Shown one piece after another: positions 22,472 to 36,265 of a stretch of 64,000 bases of DNA. Source of the DNA: Rutidosis leptorrhynchoides (lineage: Eukaryota > Streptophyta > Magnoliopsida > Asterales > Asteraceae); the NCBI RefSeq assembly GCF_046630445.1, contig NC_092339.1:80065501-80129500 (forward strand), read 5' to 3'. Each line of letters begins with the position of its first letter. Position 1 is the first letter of the stretch. Both the position numbers and the translations under genes were made by a program. The notes beneath the pieces are model-generated. The model saw only the letters and a list, made by a program, of their open reading frames with translations, was not told where the DNA came from and ran no database searches.

Positions 22472-23008
22472 TTATGCTTGAGGTATAGATTGTGATGTTG
22501 AGGCGTGTAATGCGGTTGTTGTTGTTGTTGTTGGTGGTACTGATATTGATGTTGGTGGTACTGTTGGTGGTACTGTTGGTGCTGGTGATGTTGCTGAAGC
22601 TGGTAAGTTTTGAACCATATTCTCCAAATTGATTACTCGAGCGCAAAGCTCGTTGACTTCTTCCATTATTCCGGGATGATTGTCGGTCGGAACGAGCGGA
22701 TGAATAAGGTTTAGAATTGTGGATAGAATATAATCGTGTCGAGCTACTCTGGAAATGAGGCTGAAAATGGTATTTCGGATAGGCTCGTCGGTAAGTGCTT
22801 CAAGTTCTTCACCAAGAAGGAAATGTGGTGGATGGAATGGATCACCTTCTTCGCGTCTCCATTGATTAAGTAGACTACGAACCCATTTTCAATTCATCCA
22901 GAATAGATGATGGCTAATTAGTTGGTCCATTCCGGTCACACTGCTTTCGGAGCTTGAGTGAAACTCCATATCAGAATCTGAGGGACTTGAACTAGTGATG
23001 AGTTCCAG
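22472..23008 (-). pseudogene. ORF-A of element D (start lost, stop and frameshift)
   Basis: Homologous to 4201-4761 and 58303-58839. The start codon position aligned with B's ATG reads CTG. The Ser-rich start, the block ISHHLFWMN, a stop and KWVRSLLNQWRREEGDPFH are recognisable. A frameshift follows in the HISFLVKNL region. The coiled-coil part then runs EEVNELCARVINLENMVQNL, and a Pro/Thr-rich tail ends with a stop at 22472. It sits between the PBS and the internal PPT-like motif, as in B and K. Confidence 0.7.
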
Positions 23009-23398
23009 TTCGTACGATTGAATAAAGGATTTTTGATATGAAATAATTTTCGGCTATCGGATGGTATTCTAATTACATAGAATATCCATATATATAGAAC
23101 AAAAGATTTCGTAGATTCCGGAGGAATTTACGAAATATGTCAGGCAAAGTTTACAGTAACAGATACGCTAAGATATGGATTAGCAGATACACTAAGATAT
23201 GAATTTTGTCTATACACTATTCATGTAATCAATGCAGTAAGATGTGTCTAGACTAAGAATGATAAGCAGATAATTTTTGACACGAAATGATAAGCAAAAC
23301 TTTTGACATGTAGACACGGTCGAAGTCCAGACCCACTAATGTATCTAAACAACTATCAGTTAGACACACTAATACAAGACCTGGTTCTCTAAGACCAC

Positions 23399-23412
23399 CG
23401 CTCTGATACCAC
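23399..23412 (-). promoter_or_regulatory. Primer-binding site (tRNA-iMet type) of element D
   Basis: Minus strand GTGGTATCAGAGCG next to the LTR end, which fixes the orientation of element D. Confidence 0.9.
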
Positions 23413-25159
23413 CTGTAAAGACCCGTCCTAATCCATCTGGACGAATACATTACATTTGGTTACATCGTGAGGTACTTGACCTCTATATGATACATTTTAC
23501 AAACATTGCATTCGTTTTTAAAAGACAAACTTTCATTACATCGAAAGTTGACAGGCATGCATACCATTTCATAATATATCCAAACTATCAATGACTTAAT
23601 AATAATCTTGATGAACTCAATGACTCAAATGCAACGTCTTTTGAAATATGTCATGAATGACTCCACGTAATATCTCTAAAATGAGCAAATGCACAGCGGA
23701 AGATTTCTTTAATACATGAGAAGAAACATGCTTTCAAGTGTCAACCAAAAGGTTGGTGAGTTCATTAGTTTATCATAAACAATCATTTCCATTATTTTAA
23801 TAGACCGCAAGATTTTCATTTTTATTTCTCATAAACATACATCTCATATCAGACATTTCGCAAACTGCATAGAGATAAAAATCATTCATATGGATTGAAC
23901 ACCTGGTAACCGACATTAACAAATGCATCTAGAATATCCCCAATATACAGGTACACTCATCTGTATATAAAGTCGAAGTACTAAAGCATCCGTAACCCGG
24001 ATGGGACGTGTCAAAGTCCATAGATCTATCTTCAGGATTCGCGTCAATTTGGGGGTCTGTTCCCAAATTATTAGGCTACCAAGCTAAAAGGGTGATATCC
24101 AGTATAATAATTCAACCATAGAATGTAGTTTCAAGTACTTGTGTCTATTTCGTAAAACAGTTATAAAAGCAGCGCATGTATTCTCAGTCCCAAAAATATA
24201 TATAAAAAGGGAGTAATGAAACTCACTATACTGTATTTTGTAGTAAAAATACATATGACGTCAATGAACAAGTGTAGGGCTGGCCTTGGATTCACGAACC
24301 TATATCATTTGTATATATATTAAAACATATACTTGTAATCGAACAAATATATATATTATTATTAGTGATATACTTTTTATATAAATAACTTATATATTTC
24401 ATTATATATTTATTTTATATATTTTAAAATATAAATTTTGTTATGTTATATGTACTAAATACATTTTTGTATATCATTTGTTTATTAAAATAGTATTTTT
24501 AATAATACCAAGATAATATTTGTAATGATAAAAATAATGATAATGATAATACTAATATTAGTACTAAAGATAATAATATTAACAATTCTATTAATGATAA
24601 TACTAATGATAGTTTTAATATTACATCTTATAATAATGAAAATAACAGTAGTTTTTAATAAAATGAAATATTTAATAATAATGGTAATGAAAATGATACT
24701 TTTGATAATAATACTTAATAATAATAATTATTATAACTATCTTATTACTAATGGTATTATTATTAATAATACTTATGTAAATAATAAAAATTCTAATATG
24801 ATGCTAATACTAATATTATATTATTGAGAATAATAATAAATTTCTTTATTTACATAATGATAATAATCCTAAGCATAATAATAATAATAATACTTATACT
24901 AGTAGTAAAATGATAAAGTTACATTTTTAAATGATAATATTAATATTAGTAATGACATTAAAAATTATATTTGTAATTATAATCATAATAATAATAAGTG
25001 AACTTTCTATCATAATACTTATATTAGTAATAATAATCTTAATAATTATAATACTAATCATAACAACATTTATAATAATAATAATGATAGTAATAATAAT
25101 TATCATCATATTTATAATACTTATAATCATAATAATAACATCAATAATAATCATAATAA

Positions 25160-25438
<279 letters not shown>

Positions 25439-26720
25439 TAATTAATCATGGAAATAAAAAAAAATTTGCAAAGTTGAAATTGAGATCGTTTTAGGTGTTG
25501 CTCTCTGCACGAAAAAGATTATAAATCACTCATGGAAACTTTTGAAATCATTAATTTGACTTGAATCACAACACAAAGCTCGAATTTAATCGATGAACAA
25601 CAGTTGACTTTATTTTTCAAAAACTTTGACTCATAAATTCGGGCTCAGTAGAACGAATTGGAACCTGAGATTTTGGAGGTAGTTTGAATGAAAGATTCCT
25701 AAGGTTACTGCATTATTAGATTTTGATAACTGGTTTGAAATCGAATTATGGTGAAAATAATCAAGAACAAAGGTTTAATAGGTAGTTTAATATTTCTGTT
25801 TTGATTTCTAATCAGCGATGGTTTATAGCAGTTATGTAATTGATAACTATGAATTATTGAAGCTGTATATATAATTGTTGTTTAGTGAAAGTGGTTGACC
25901 AGAAATATTCTCTCAATCAGACAAGAAACAATTTACAGAGATAAAGAAAATTTGATAAGGATGGATAACAGAATATGATTTTTATCTGATTCATGTATTT
26001 AACAAGTTTGGTTTTATCTGATTTATTAATACTAATTTATAAATATAATATGTTAATAATAAGATACTATAAATAAATAATGTTACTAATAATAAAAGTG
26101 CTAATAATAATAATGATAATAATAGAAATGATAATAATAATCATAATAATAACATTCCAATAATACAAATAATAAGAATGATATCTAATAATAATATTTA
26201 CTAATAATAAAAAATGACAATTTTGAAAATAATAATAACTAATAATTTATTTAAATAATAATTAATTTATAATTTCAATCTTTCTTATAATGATACATAA
26301 AAAAAATCTTTAATTTGATAACCCTAACATTATTATAATTTTATTACTACAATTATAACAGTAATAATAATAATAAAACTAATGTTGATATTAGTATTAA
26401 TAATAATAATGAAAGTAATACCAATGTTATTATGGCAACTATACTTTTAACGTGTTATTAAATTTAATATATTAATATTACATTTTATTAGTTATGTAAT
26501 ACTTATATTATATAATAACATATTATGTATTAAATTAATGATATTAATAATACTGATATTAATGCTAATAATGAAAGTAATATTCATTAATATAATAACT
26601 ACATTTTAGCTTGTATTTACATTTAATATATTAACATTACTTATTATTAATTTTGTAATATTCATATAACATATTCGAATATTTAATACAATATACATAG
26701 TATATTAATCGTGTACAAAA

Positions 26721-26724
<4 letters not shown>

Positions 26725-26781
<57 letters not shown>
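26725..26781. repeat. (AT)n microsatellite
   Basis: AT array in D's 5' LTR, shorter than its partner at 19109-19188. Confidence 0.95.
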
Positions 26782-26784
<3 letters not shown>

Positions 26785-26891
26785 ACATAAATTTATTTTA
26801 TTAATAGTTTAATTGTTTTTGTATCATACATTACATATTTGATTCTAATATTTCAATTATACTTTATTATTTCACATTATTATATATTAAC

Positions 26892-26896
<5 letters not shown>

Positions 26897-26966
<70 letters not shown>
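26897..26966. repeat. (AT)n microsatellite
   Basis: AT array in D's 5' LTR, longer than its partner at 19310-19367. Confidence 0.95.
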
Positions 26967-26969
<3 letters not shown>

Positions 26970-27139
26970 GTTTATTTATAAACAATTATTCGTGAATCCA
27001 CGGGCACAGTCAGAGGGTAATTGGTTATATGAACATAGTTCCAAAATTTTCGAGACTCACCATTATAGAGTTTGCTTATTATGTCGAAATCATATAGTGA
27101 TTAAGTTTAAAATTGGTTAGAAAATTACGGGTCGTCACA

Positions 27140-27476
27140 TAATTAATGCGTTTTAAGGTTTTGGGTCTGTCAGCCTAACCCATGCGTTCGCATGGAATGA
27201 CGTGTACAGATCATGCGATCGCATGATCGTGCAGGTTCAGATTTTTGCAGTTTCAAAATTCTTTTTTTTTAATATAAAAGATAGATAATAAATTTATATT
27301 TTAAAAATCTAAATAAAAATACTTTTTAAAGACAATCTCTTAAATAAATGTATATATTTTTTTCTTTTTTTATATATATATTTTTAATATTTAAAACTTA
27401 TATAAAAATATTTTTACAAAAATAGCTTAAAAACAAATTTTTTTTTTTAGAATATAGCGTTTCGCTTCGACGTATT
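27140..27476 (-). other. 5' leader of element C, part next to the PBS
   Basis: No gene. It holds two palindromes close to the junction with element D: CCATGCGTTCGCATGG (near 27179-27194, one mismatched centre) and the perfect GATCATGCGATCGCATGATC (27209-27228). AT-rich sequence then runs to the PBS. These palindromes resemble the promoter palindromes of B and I but have no TATA box beside them. Confidence 0.5.
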
Positions 27477-27495
27477 TTCCCCGGCAGCGGCGCCA
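27477..27495 (-). promoter_or_regulatory. Primer-binding site (tRNA-Asp type) of element C
   Basis: Minus strand TGGCGCCGCTGCCGGGGAA. It differs at one base from the complement of the plant tRNA-Asp 3' end, the usual primer site of Athila-type elements. It lies six bases from the LTR end. Confidence 0.85.
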
Positions 27496-28845
27496 AAAAG
27501 TTGATGATGCAGCGGAGGGGTATACGAAATACTATTATTGTTTACTACAAAATACGACGAAATTACACAAGTTTTATTTAATTTATTTATATAGATGAGA
27601 TATACCTAAACCTTGCTACAACACTATAAGCAGTGTACCTAATCGTAGAGTAGTGTAGTTTTTAGTAAGTCCGGTTCGTTCCACAGGGAGATAGTGATTT
27701 TAACAACTATATTTATATAATATATATATAATTACATATAAGTGTTTATTATATAAAAGGGGGTTTTACCGTTTAATGACCGGTTTGTCGATTTTATGTT
27801 TTTAAGCATAAAGAATAATGACAATAAATAAAGTGCGTAAAATAAATAACAATATTAAAATGACAATAAATAAAATGACAGTAAATAAAAGTACGATGAG
27901 AAATACAATAAAAGAATTATGCTTATTTAAACTTCCGTAACCATGATGTTTGAAGTTTTGATTTTAATTTATTACTCTGGGTTAATTTTCCTTTGTCCTG
28001 GCTTATTTGATACCTATCTGGGTTTTGCCCATAATAGTCCATCGATCATAATTATAAAATGCTCGTCAAATTAATTTTATTCCCAAAGTCAAATATTCCA
28101 ACTAATTAGGGATTCGAACTGTAACAAGGTTTTAATACTTTATTTAATAATTACACTAGGTTATTGACTGCGTGTAATCCAAGGTTTTAATACTTTGTTA
28201 ACAATTACACCAATTATCCTTGTATGTAATCCACCCCTGTTTTAATTAGTCCATGATATATTAATTTATCCACTTGGCCAGAATGAATAATCAATTACCC
28301 AAACCCAATTGATTAATTAAATGATCGTAAAAGATGTCGTATAAACGTTATTAAATAGAACATGCATAATCATTTAATAATTATTAGATTAACTAATTTG
28401 AAGATAGGTTCGACAGATTCCAATGAGTTGTCATTCAATTAGACAATACCCCCATCTATTAATAGTCCATAGTCCAATGTTCACAAGTGTCGGTCTTTTA
28501 TCCAAACCTTAATTATGGTACAAAATCCAATAACCCCATCTTAATATTTAGTCCAACATCACGATTACTTCGGCTCAAATAAGCATAATAATAACTTAGT
28601 TACGAGACATTAATTTAAAAAGGAAGAACATAGCTTACAGTGATTATTTATCACGTAGTGTCGCACAGACAGAGTTTTGACTTACAAAACCTTAAAACAT
28701 TTCTTACGATAACCCAACCAAACCATAACTTTATTATTAAAATTAACTTAAATTAAAATTATAATATAAATATATATTTATGTTTACAGAGGAAGGAATG
28801 AAAAGAGTGTGAAGAGGTGTACATAATTCAGCCAAAAACGTTGCA

Positions 28846-28922
28846 ATTTATAGGACTTGGCCAGCTATAGGACCTCATGAGATCGCATGCTTTTCACCCT
28901 TCTTGGCCATGTGATCGCATGG
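28846..28922 (-). promoter_or_regulatory. LTR promoter of element C: decayed palindromes and TATA box
   Basis: On the minus strand an imperfect palindrome, GGCCATGCGATCACATGGCC (about 28903-28922), and a second partial one near 28875-28890 precede a TATA box, TATAAAT (28852-28846). This is the same layout as in A, B and I with more substitutions. Confidence 0.5.
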
Positions 28923-28971
28923 CCAGCTGTCCCAGCTTAAAATGTAATAAAAATGTGGGCGGCTTCGATTA

Positions 28972-29136
<165 letters not shown>

Positions 29137-29503
29137 TATATTCTTGTGAAATGTTGACTTGTAATTTTAGCTCCGTTGTCTCGTACGTTTACGCCCGGTT
29201 TATGTCTCGGTTCCGGATTTTCGAACGTCCTTTCGTATGCTTAGATATCTTGTACTTTACGTTTCGCGACTTGTACTCTTGTAATTTTTAGACGTTTCTT
29301 ATCAATAAATTGAACTACTTGGATTGTATCTTATACATTTGAGCTTTTTAGTCATTTGCGTCTTCAAATCTTCATTTTCGTATTCAGTCTTCACACTTAT
29401 TTATTTAAACAAATATCACTTGGAAATAGAACAATTGCAACTAAAAACTTTACATATTGGGATGATATTGCGACCAAATATATGTTCATTTGGAGCACTA
29501 TCA

Positions 29504-29788
29504 ATCATCATTAACACACGTTTTGATATCTAACATTATCGCACTCAATTTGCAACAATGTAGTTTATATCATATGAATACTGATTCTATGAAAATCTAA
29601 CCTAGATGTATAATAAACACTAGAATTGTCCAACATTAAATCAATGCATAGATAGGCATCACTACAATCGTTTCTAAGTTATTCTCAAGAACAATTTTGA
29701 TTGTTTGCATCAATTTAGGTTTAGAGACATTCTAGTTAGGGTTTCTTCACACAATTAGTGAATAGTTCATCATACAAACACAATTAAA
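29504..29788. other. Background DNA left of solo LTR E
   Basis: No gene or element end seen. It flanks the outer end of element C's 5' LTR, so it is part of the older insertion target. Confidence 0.4.
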
Positions 29789-30169
29789 TGTTAGGAAATC
29801 AAGGATTAATCATACCAAAAGTAGGAATTGACGTGGAAGGAATGCGTGTTCTTCGATGTGCGGTCGATCTCCTCAGCCGTGCAGAGAGTATTTTTTTTAA
29901 TATAGTTTGAATGAAATGAAAAGTGAAGGCTTTATTCAATTTAAAACAGTGTCAGGCCGTGCACGGTCGAAGTACGATCGACCGTGGCATTGGCCATGGA
30001 TGAAAAACTTCTAGACGATTGGAATAGGACTCTACGATCGAGTCTGCGGCCAGCCGTGCTTTAGTCGTTGATCTCCTGATGAAGAATTTCTTCACTTCTT
30101 CCTTTGAGCGCATTTTGATGATTCCTACGTTCTATAGAATACATGAGGACCATTTTTCTTTTCCTAACA
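29789..30169. repeat. Element E: 381-bp solo LTR
   Basis: Ends are TGTTAGGAAA and, as a reverse complement, the same 10 bases, with TG...CA termini. The flanking five bases are TTAAA and TTGAA, a target duplication with one mismatch. No PBS, PPT or coding sequence is attached, so it looks like a solo LTR of a small element. Inside, CACGGTCGA (29962-29970) and TCGACCGTG (29978-29986) form an inverted repeat, like the palindrome of element F. Its own strand is uncertain; a TATA-like AATAAAG on the minus strand would favour minus. Confidence 0.6.
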
Positions 30170-30220
30170 TTGAATGATCACATCCTCCCGATGTTTCATC
30201 ATCAATGACACGTAATATAC

Positions 30221-30293
<73 letters not shown>

Positions 30294-30534
30294 ACACATA
30301 TAGTATACACAAAACACATTAACTTGTATTTAGCATGCAATTTATAGTTCCATTTAAACATACAATCCTAATACAAGTAGACTTCCTTCAACATTCCTTT
30401 TGAAATTATTTTCAAAAATAATTTTGCATTTTTATGGAAAACCTTTTATTATTTTAAAGTCTTTTGAAAAGGTTATTCTAATTAGCATTTTGATCATTGA
30501 TTTTGATTGATTATAAGTATACCCAATCCTTGAC
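30170..30534. other. AT-rich region with an (AT)n array
   Basis: An AT array at about 30226-30288. The remainder may be the continuation of element F past its gag, or background. No gene seen. Confidence 0.45.
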
Positions 30535-31454
30535 TTATCCCTTCCATTGAATTGCTAGTTTAGCCCATTTTCCCATGTTCTCAATTCTCCTAATAATAGA
30601 CAATGGACTTTGATTACATGATTTATATTTGCTAGAGTCGTGACATAAATTCATTTCAAATTTGTCTTTTGATGAATTATAAATAGACGTCTTTTCAAGT
30701 TTTCTTTTCAAAGAGTTGTTTTCATCAATTAGAACTTTGTTAAGTTGCTTAACTTTGTGTAATTCTTTTTTTAAAAGTTTTACTTTGTCACGACTACTAT
30801 CATATACAAATTTAATAGTTTTGTAATCATCTAGCAATTCTTCATAATTAGATGGATAGAATACATGTACCTCATTGCATTCCATGCTTGAGACATCATC
30901 TTCTTTGTAGGGAGATTCAACCTCTTCTTCACTTTGACCATCTTGATTGCAATGATTCCAAAAACTCATGAGGTAAAAATCTTCATCTCCATTCAAACCC
31001 TTTTCTTGAGCATCTTCCAATCTCTATCAAGATCTCCAAGCTTCTTCAATTCCTCTCTTACACTTTTACCCTTTAAACTCTTAGTGTTTTCTTCTTCTTC
31101 TTGAGTGCATAGTAAATCCCAACATTCCTTTCCACTTTCACATGAAATTATCTTCATTCTTTCTTCATTAGGAGGAATTTCATGAAGTAGTGAAATAGCA
31201 TCAAATTGTTTCAAAACTTCATTGTTTTGAAATGTTGACTTTACTAGTCTTGAACTAGCTTGTGGAATAAAGTCTCCTACTTTGAATATCCTCCACAAGT
31301 AGTAATCCTTAGATTTGAGATAATCTTCAAATCTTAATTTCCACACATCAATATCTTCTTTATCAAAGATTGGTGCTTCTTTCACCAATTCTTCTAAGTA
31401 TCCCATAGTTTGAGTTGATCCGAGAATCGTTGACTCAAGTTTTGCACAAAACAA
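30535..31454 (-). pseudogene. copia-type gag fragment of element F (frameshift, internal deletion)
   Basis: Two overlapping minus-strand frames, 31454-30993 and 31020-30535. The first has the copia Gag start (DUF4219/UBN2-like): PIFDKEDIDVWKLRFEDYLK then SKDYYLWRIFKVGDFI and ECWDLL. It then jumps to a part normally much further on (KSVREELKKLGDLD), so about a hundred residues seem to be missing. After the frameshift the second frame gives NGDEDFYLMSFWNHC, an acidic stretch and a probable coiled coil with YDSSRDKVKLLKKELHKVK. The zinc knuckle is not reached before the stop. It is a non-functional relic. Confidence 0.7.
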
Positions 31455-31501
31455 ATTTTGACACTACCAAAAATGTTTATAGAGCAATGATATGAGCAAC
31501 C

Positions 31502-31514
31502 GCTCTGATACCAA
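31502..31514 (-). promoter_or_regulatory. Primer-binding site (tRNA-iMet type) of element F
   Basis: Minus strand TTGGTATCAGAGC beside the LTR end. It fixes the orientation of the gag fragment. Confidence 0.85.
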
Positions 31515-31515
31515 T

Positions 31516-33492
31516 TGTAAGTAACTAGAGGGGGGTGAATAGTTACTTAATACGTTTTTTAGACTTTTCAATTAATCACTAAATTAGATTAACTATATCA
31601 AGCAATTCAACTCAAACTTGATGTGTGTGGTGTTTATGTTCAAAATGATAAGTAAAGTAATGTAAAGAACATAGACATAAGGATTTATAGTGGTTCGGGT
31701 GGATGTTAACTAATCCACCTTAATCCACTCCCCGATTACACTAATCGGGATTTCTTGCTTCACTAAGCACTTTTCTCCAAATCCGGTGGAGATCCGATTT
31801 ACAAGTCTTCAACTTCTTTGGTAGACAATAAACCTAATCTTTCTAACCCTTTGAAAGACCAACTCCAACCTAGTTCAACTTGTCTTCAACTTTGACAAGT
31901 ATTAATCTCCAAATAAGATTAATCAACTTCCTAAGTCCCTTTAAGGAAGTAGATCACTAAGCTAGCCTATGCTTCTACTAAGTGAAGTTACAAGACTCAT
32001 ACAATTTGTGATAATGATCCTAAGATAATTCTAGGACATACATCACCTATGTAAACTCACAAGATAAACAATTTGGATTAGTAAGTTTACAACAACCAAA
32101 TTCTATATCTATAAGAATCTTCTCTTGCTTGATCACATTTGAGTCGTAATTAAAGCCCTTGTGATCTCTGGAAATAAGCCTTTGAAATGAGCAAGAGGGT
32201 CAGCTTCAAATGCTCTCCAATGCTTGCTATTTATAGTGGAATTCAAAAACTAGCCGTTGTCACAAGGTCACTGACACGGTCGACCGTGGTTCGACCGTGC
32301 GTGCCTCAGTCCAAAATATGTATACGTTGTATAGCCGTTTGACTCAGATTTGAACACTACATTTTGGAATCTTTACTTCATTTTACACTGCAAAAGAAAC
32401 CCAATATCCTATACAAGTACTATATGCATTAAGTGTGTGCGATTTGGTCTTATTTTGTAAAAATGACATAACACTCCAAATGTGGTAAACCCAACATTCT
32501 TGGAAAAGTGTCTTGATTGTCATTTTGGGTAATCTCATTTTGGTCAAGACTTAGTTAGGTTCATTAATGTATTTGGTTCAATCCTAAAGACTAGTCAACA
32601 TGTCATTAACTTCCAAGTTTCAATTAATCACAAATCATATTCATTTCAAGATTAAATAAAGATTAATTGAAAGATGTCTTTCTAAGTCAAACATTAAGTG
32701 TGTAAAGACATCAGTGTTAAGTTGTACTTGGACATGTTACATAATTTGTTACTTAGACAAGACCAAATAGATTATTGACCATTATTGCTTGTGAACCATT
32801 TTACACTTAATTCATTGAAGTAACTAGTTATTTAAATCCTAGTATTCTAACTAATTACACATAGCAAGTTTAAGGGCATGTTAACAAGTTGGCAAATTAA
32901 TGAGTATTAAACATATTAGCAAGTAGCAAGTAATACTCACATATAGCAAGAGATAGTTATTCTAATATCAATTATATGGATATTTGCACAACACTATGGT
33001 TTAAGCTTTAGCAAGCTTACTTTGCAATATAACATATTGCATGATTAATGTGTAAGCACACATTAATGTTCAATACATGTACAAGGGAAGGACAATCTCT
33101 AGTTGGGACTTGGTAATCATCCTAAATGTATCTAAGTGTGGTTTAGAATTATAAGTCTTTACTAGTTATACTTAAAAATGTTGTTCTTCATTTAGCCTTA
33201 ATTTGTCACTAAGTAATCTTTAATTGTAATTAGTGTTCTAGTGACATTAGCTTATGTGTGTTGGTACTTATTGATCATTCCAAGAATGTCTAGACAAGTT
33301 TTAAGATCACAAGTTATTAATTAACACTTATGTGTTATGCCTAATCATGGTTAAATTGTCATTAAGATGTAATTAAGCGTAATTAACCAAGATTAGTGTT
33401 TTTATGACCAAAACTAAGTTGAGTATAGAGGAGGCATCTATTCTAAGCATGTTGAGAAAGGTTTCATGAATTATATATGTCGAGAAGTGGTC
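31516..33492 (-). repeat. 5' LTR region of element F (outer end not located)
   Basis: The inner end at 31516 is clear from the PBS. There is no gene inside. I could not find a TG start on the minus strand with matching inverted ends before element G begins at 33493, so part of this span may be background. Confidence 0.5.
32228..32288 (-). promoter_or_regulatory. LTR promoter of element F: perfect palindrome then TATA box
   Basis: On the minus strand CACGGTCGACCGTG (32288-32275), a perfect 14-base palindrome, is followed after about 39 bases by TATAAATA (32235-32228). An extra half-site, CACGGTCGAA, lies just upstream. The layout repeats that of the Ty3-type LTRs A, B and I with a different sequence. 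Confidence 0.6.
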
Positions 33493-36263
33493 TGTGACAC
33501 CCCGCTAAAAACACTTCTTGTAATAAATGCGTCCGATGTAATGTATTAACTTTTTCAATACATTGTAACACTTTAAGTTTGTGATTATGAAGCATTTTTA
33601 TGTTTATTTTATATGTTTCGTACCTAGCTTAGAAATTCCAGTTTCGCTATTTTTAGCATATCTCGATCATACGGACTCGAAATAAGGTGATTCAAAAGCT
33701 CAGACGTTTGTATTTTGAAGGGCTACAACCTTATTTTATATAAAAATAAATAAAATGCGTACTCCCTCCCATATGAACATCCACACACACACCCACCACC
33801 ACCAAACACACCTCTTTGACTTCTTAAGACCCATTTTGCTTCTAATTACTTTCATTTTTCATATCACTACACACACAACACAAATCTTCTCTCTAGCTTC
33901 CAAGACTCAAGAACACTTCCATTTCCATCCCAATAATTGTCCATCACCACCATATATCTTCGTCATCCATTGCTAGAACTTGCATCAAGACTACATCTAC
34001 TACAAGTCTCTCTTATTGCATTTCACCAAAAAGCCTTTCAAACCTTTGAACTTTCTACACTTTTAGGCTGTAATTATACTTATCTTAACTAATTTAAACA
34101 TCCGTTTAAGCATTATATCATATTATGCTTGTAATCTTAAGGATTTGTTCATAAAACACAATACTTGTTGTTTGCTGAATTTTTCTGCTGAAAATTTACA
34201 AATTGGGTCTGCTATAACGACTTAAAATATTTATGTTTGAGTTTAAAGCATTTCATTTACTTGAAGGACTACTCAATAGCTTTCCATCCATGTATCATAC
34301 ATGTCTAGATGATGAGTAAAAGTGCTTCAATTTGCATTAAATATTTTGCATGTCAAATCTGTTGGAATTTCTGACCAACAGATGAACATTATGTTGTTCA
34401 CGTTTTTGTGAATGTTTTTTTTCTAATTTTCTTTTGAATTGGATAGATATCTCAATGACCTAAAACCTCCAACTTGATTCACCCAAAAAGGTGAAGGGAG
34501 GTGAGAGATATGCCCAATATACTAAAGACAATCATGACATAAATTGCTGAAATCAGTTTTGAAATAGATGAATGATACATTTCGTGTTTAGATGACCTTA
34601 AAGTCATCATTTGGTTATTTTAAAAGTGTATTGGTGTTATTTTATATATGTGAGAGCTCGGGAACAAATATATTTACCAAGATTTTATGCTCAAGTATGT
34701 TTAACAAAAATAGTTTAGTCAATGTGTCGAGTTTTGTTGTGCTGAAAACATTGGATGTTTCATCGCCAATAAAACATGACATACAAGCCTAATATGAGAT
34801 TAGTGTTCAAATGACTTTTAATCTCAACTAATTAAACTAATTCTTAGAGATGGCTAATTTACATAAAGACATGAAACTTGCGAGATAAACTCTCCAAAAA
34901 GTCAATCTTTATGTTTTGTTGTATGAATTTTAGTTTTACAATTTATACTTGCAAAGATTTTGCATTCTGGAATAATTGATGAATCTTTGATTCATGACCT
35001 TTGGATATGACTTAATTCCAGATGTTAGACAAATCTTGGCTTTGGAATTACTCAATTTACGTTTGTCATTTGTAAATTATGTACCGAGCAAATTGAGTTG
35101 TCCAACCGTAACACAAGCTGACCACTACAGAAAGAGTTACATATTTGGGTGACTTAGACTTTGAATTAACGTGTGTGACTATATGCGTTGGAAAGTAAAC
35201 TCAATAAGCTACGTTCTAGAATTCGAATGATTTTCTAAGTCTTTATATTTTGTGAATTACGACCAAAATAAAACTGACTTCCAAATCAGTCCACTATCGA
35301 ACGTTAGATATTTACTACTTATTTACAAATCACACTTAAAGATGATTACAAGCATAACGATGATACGTTTACCACTTGACTTTATTTGTAAAGTAATGTA
35401 TAGACTTTGACCGTCCTTTTATGCCTTAGGACGCACACGGAATCCTTTGCATTCATACCACTTGCTTAGTTGCTAGCACACGCTTTGTTACTTGATAGCT
35501 TTTATGGTGAGTTTCATTGCCCCGTTTTTTCCTGTTTTCAAACATTGGGGTGAGATAACATGCTTATTTTGTTTTACATACTGGACACAAGTGTACTAAA
35601 CTTATTTTATGCATGAGTTGATAATCACAAATCCCTTAGCTCAGTAATGGTTAATTACCGGTTTGGTAAGCTCGAATCCTAATGATAGATCTATCGAGTT
35701 TGAAAACTCCACTCGCGTTAGTCACGCCAACATTTAACGGGTGTTTAGTACTTTGAGCTTGTTCACGTGATTAGGTTCATAGTTATATACATAGGGTACT
35801 TGTTTGATACGTTAAACTTGATTACTGAGTGCTCACTTGCATAAAACTTTTTACTATTTTTGAACAACTGTTAAATCCTGCGGTCCATTTATTTGTTTAT
35901 TACTTAAACCTATGAACTCACCAACATTCATGTTGACGTTTTAGCATGTTTTATCTCAGGTACTTAGCTTATGCTTCCGCATCACATCTGAAATCAAGCA
36001 TGGTCGTGTGATAGGATTGCACGACGTCTTTTGCTTTTGTGAAAAATTTGATACATTCATGTTTCTTTTGCAACTAATACTTACTTATCATGTAATGTGG
36101 GTAGAAATACTTTGGTAGTTGTCTTGTGAACTTGGAATTATGTCTTTTGAAATGTTAAATGAATGTATCTTTTGAAAACGTTGCACCTTAGAGGTCAACC
36201 ATTGTTATCTGGGACATGTTAAGTCGTGACTTATCTGGGGATCCGAGATTGGGGCACGACGGA
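33493..36263 (+). repeat. 5' LTR of element G
   Basis: Begins TGTGACACCCCG and ends just before the PBS; the exact last base is uncertain. TATA box at 33737-33744. The conserved hairpin region with TTTTATCTCAGGTAC is near 35911-35955. A His-rich ORF at 33755-33976 lies right after the TATA box and is probably leader sequence. Confidence 0.8.
33737..33744 (+). promoter_or_regulatory. TATA box of element G's LTR
   Basis: TATATAAAAATAAA-type box followed by a CA-rich leader. No palindrome is seen upstream, unlike in A, B, F and I. Confidence 0.5.
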
Positions 36264-36265
36264 CG

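Larger units (their letters stand above)
30535..33492 (-). mobile_element. Element F: Ty1/copia-like element, LTR plus partial gag
   Basis: On the minus strand: an LTR ending TAGTTACTTACA (31516), a tRNA-iMet-type PBS (31514-31502) and a copia-type gag fragment (31454-30535). No protease, integrase or RT follows. The outer end of the LTR was not found: element G starts at 33493 and may cut it. The phrase AGAGGGGGGTGAATAG beside the PBS is common at copia LTR ends in plants. Confidence 0.65.

Noticed and set aside
33755..33976. His-rich ORF as a gene
   Set aside because: It begins just after the TATA box in G's LTR, has a CA-repeat start and no homologue in the other LTRs.
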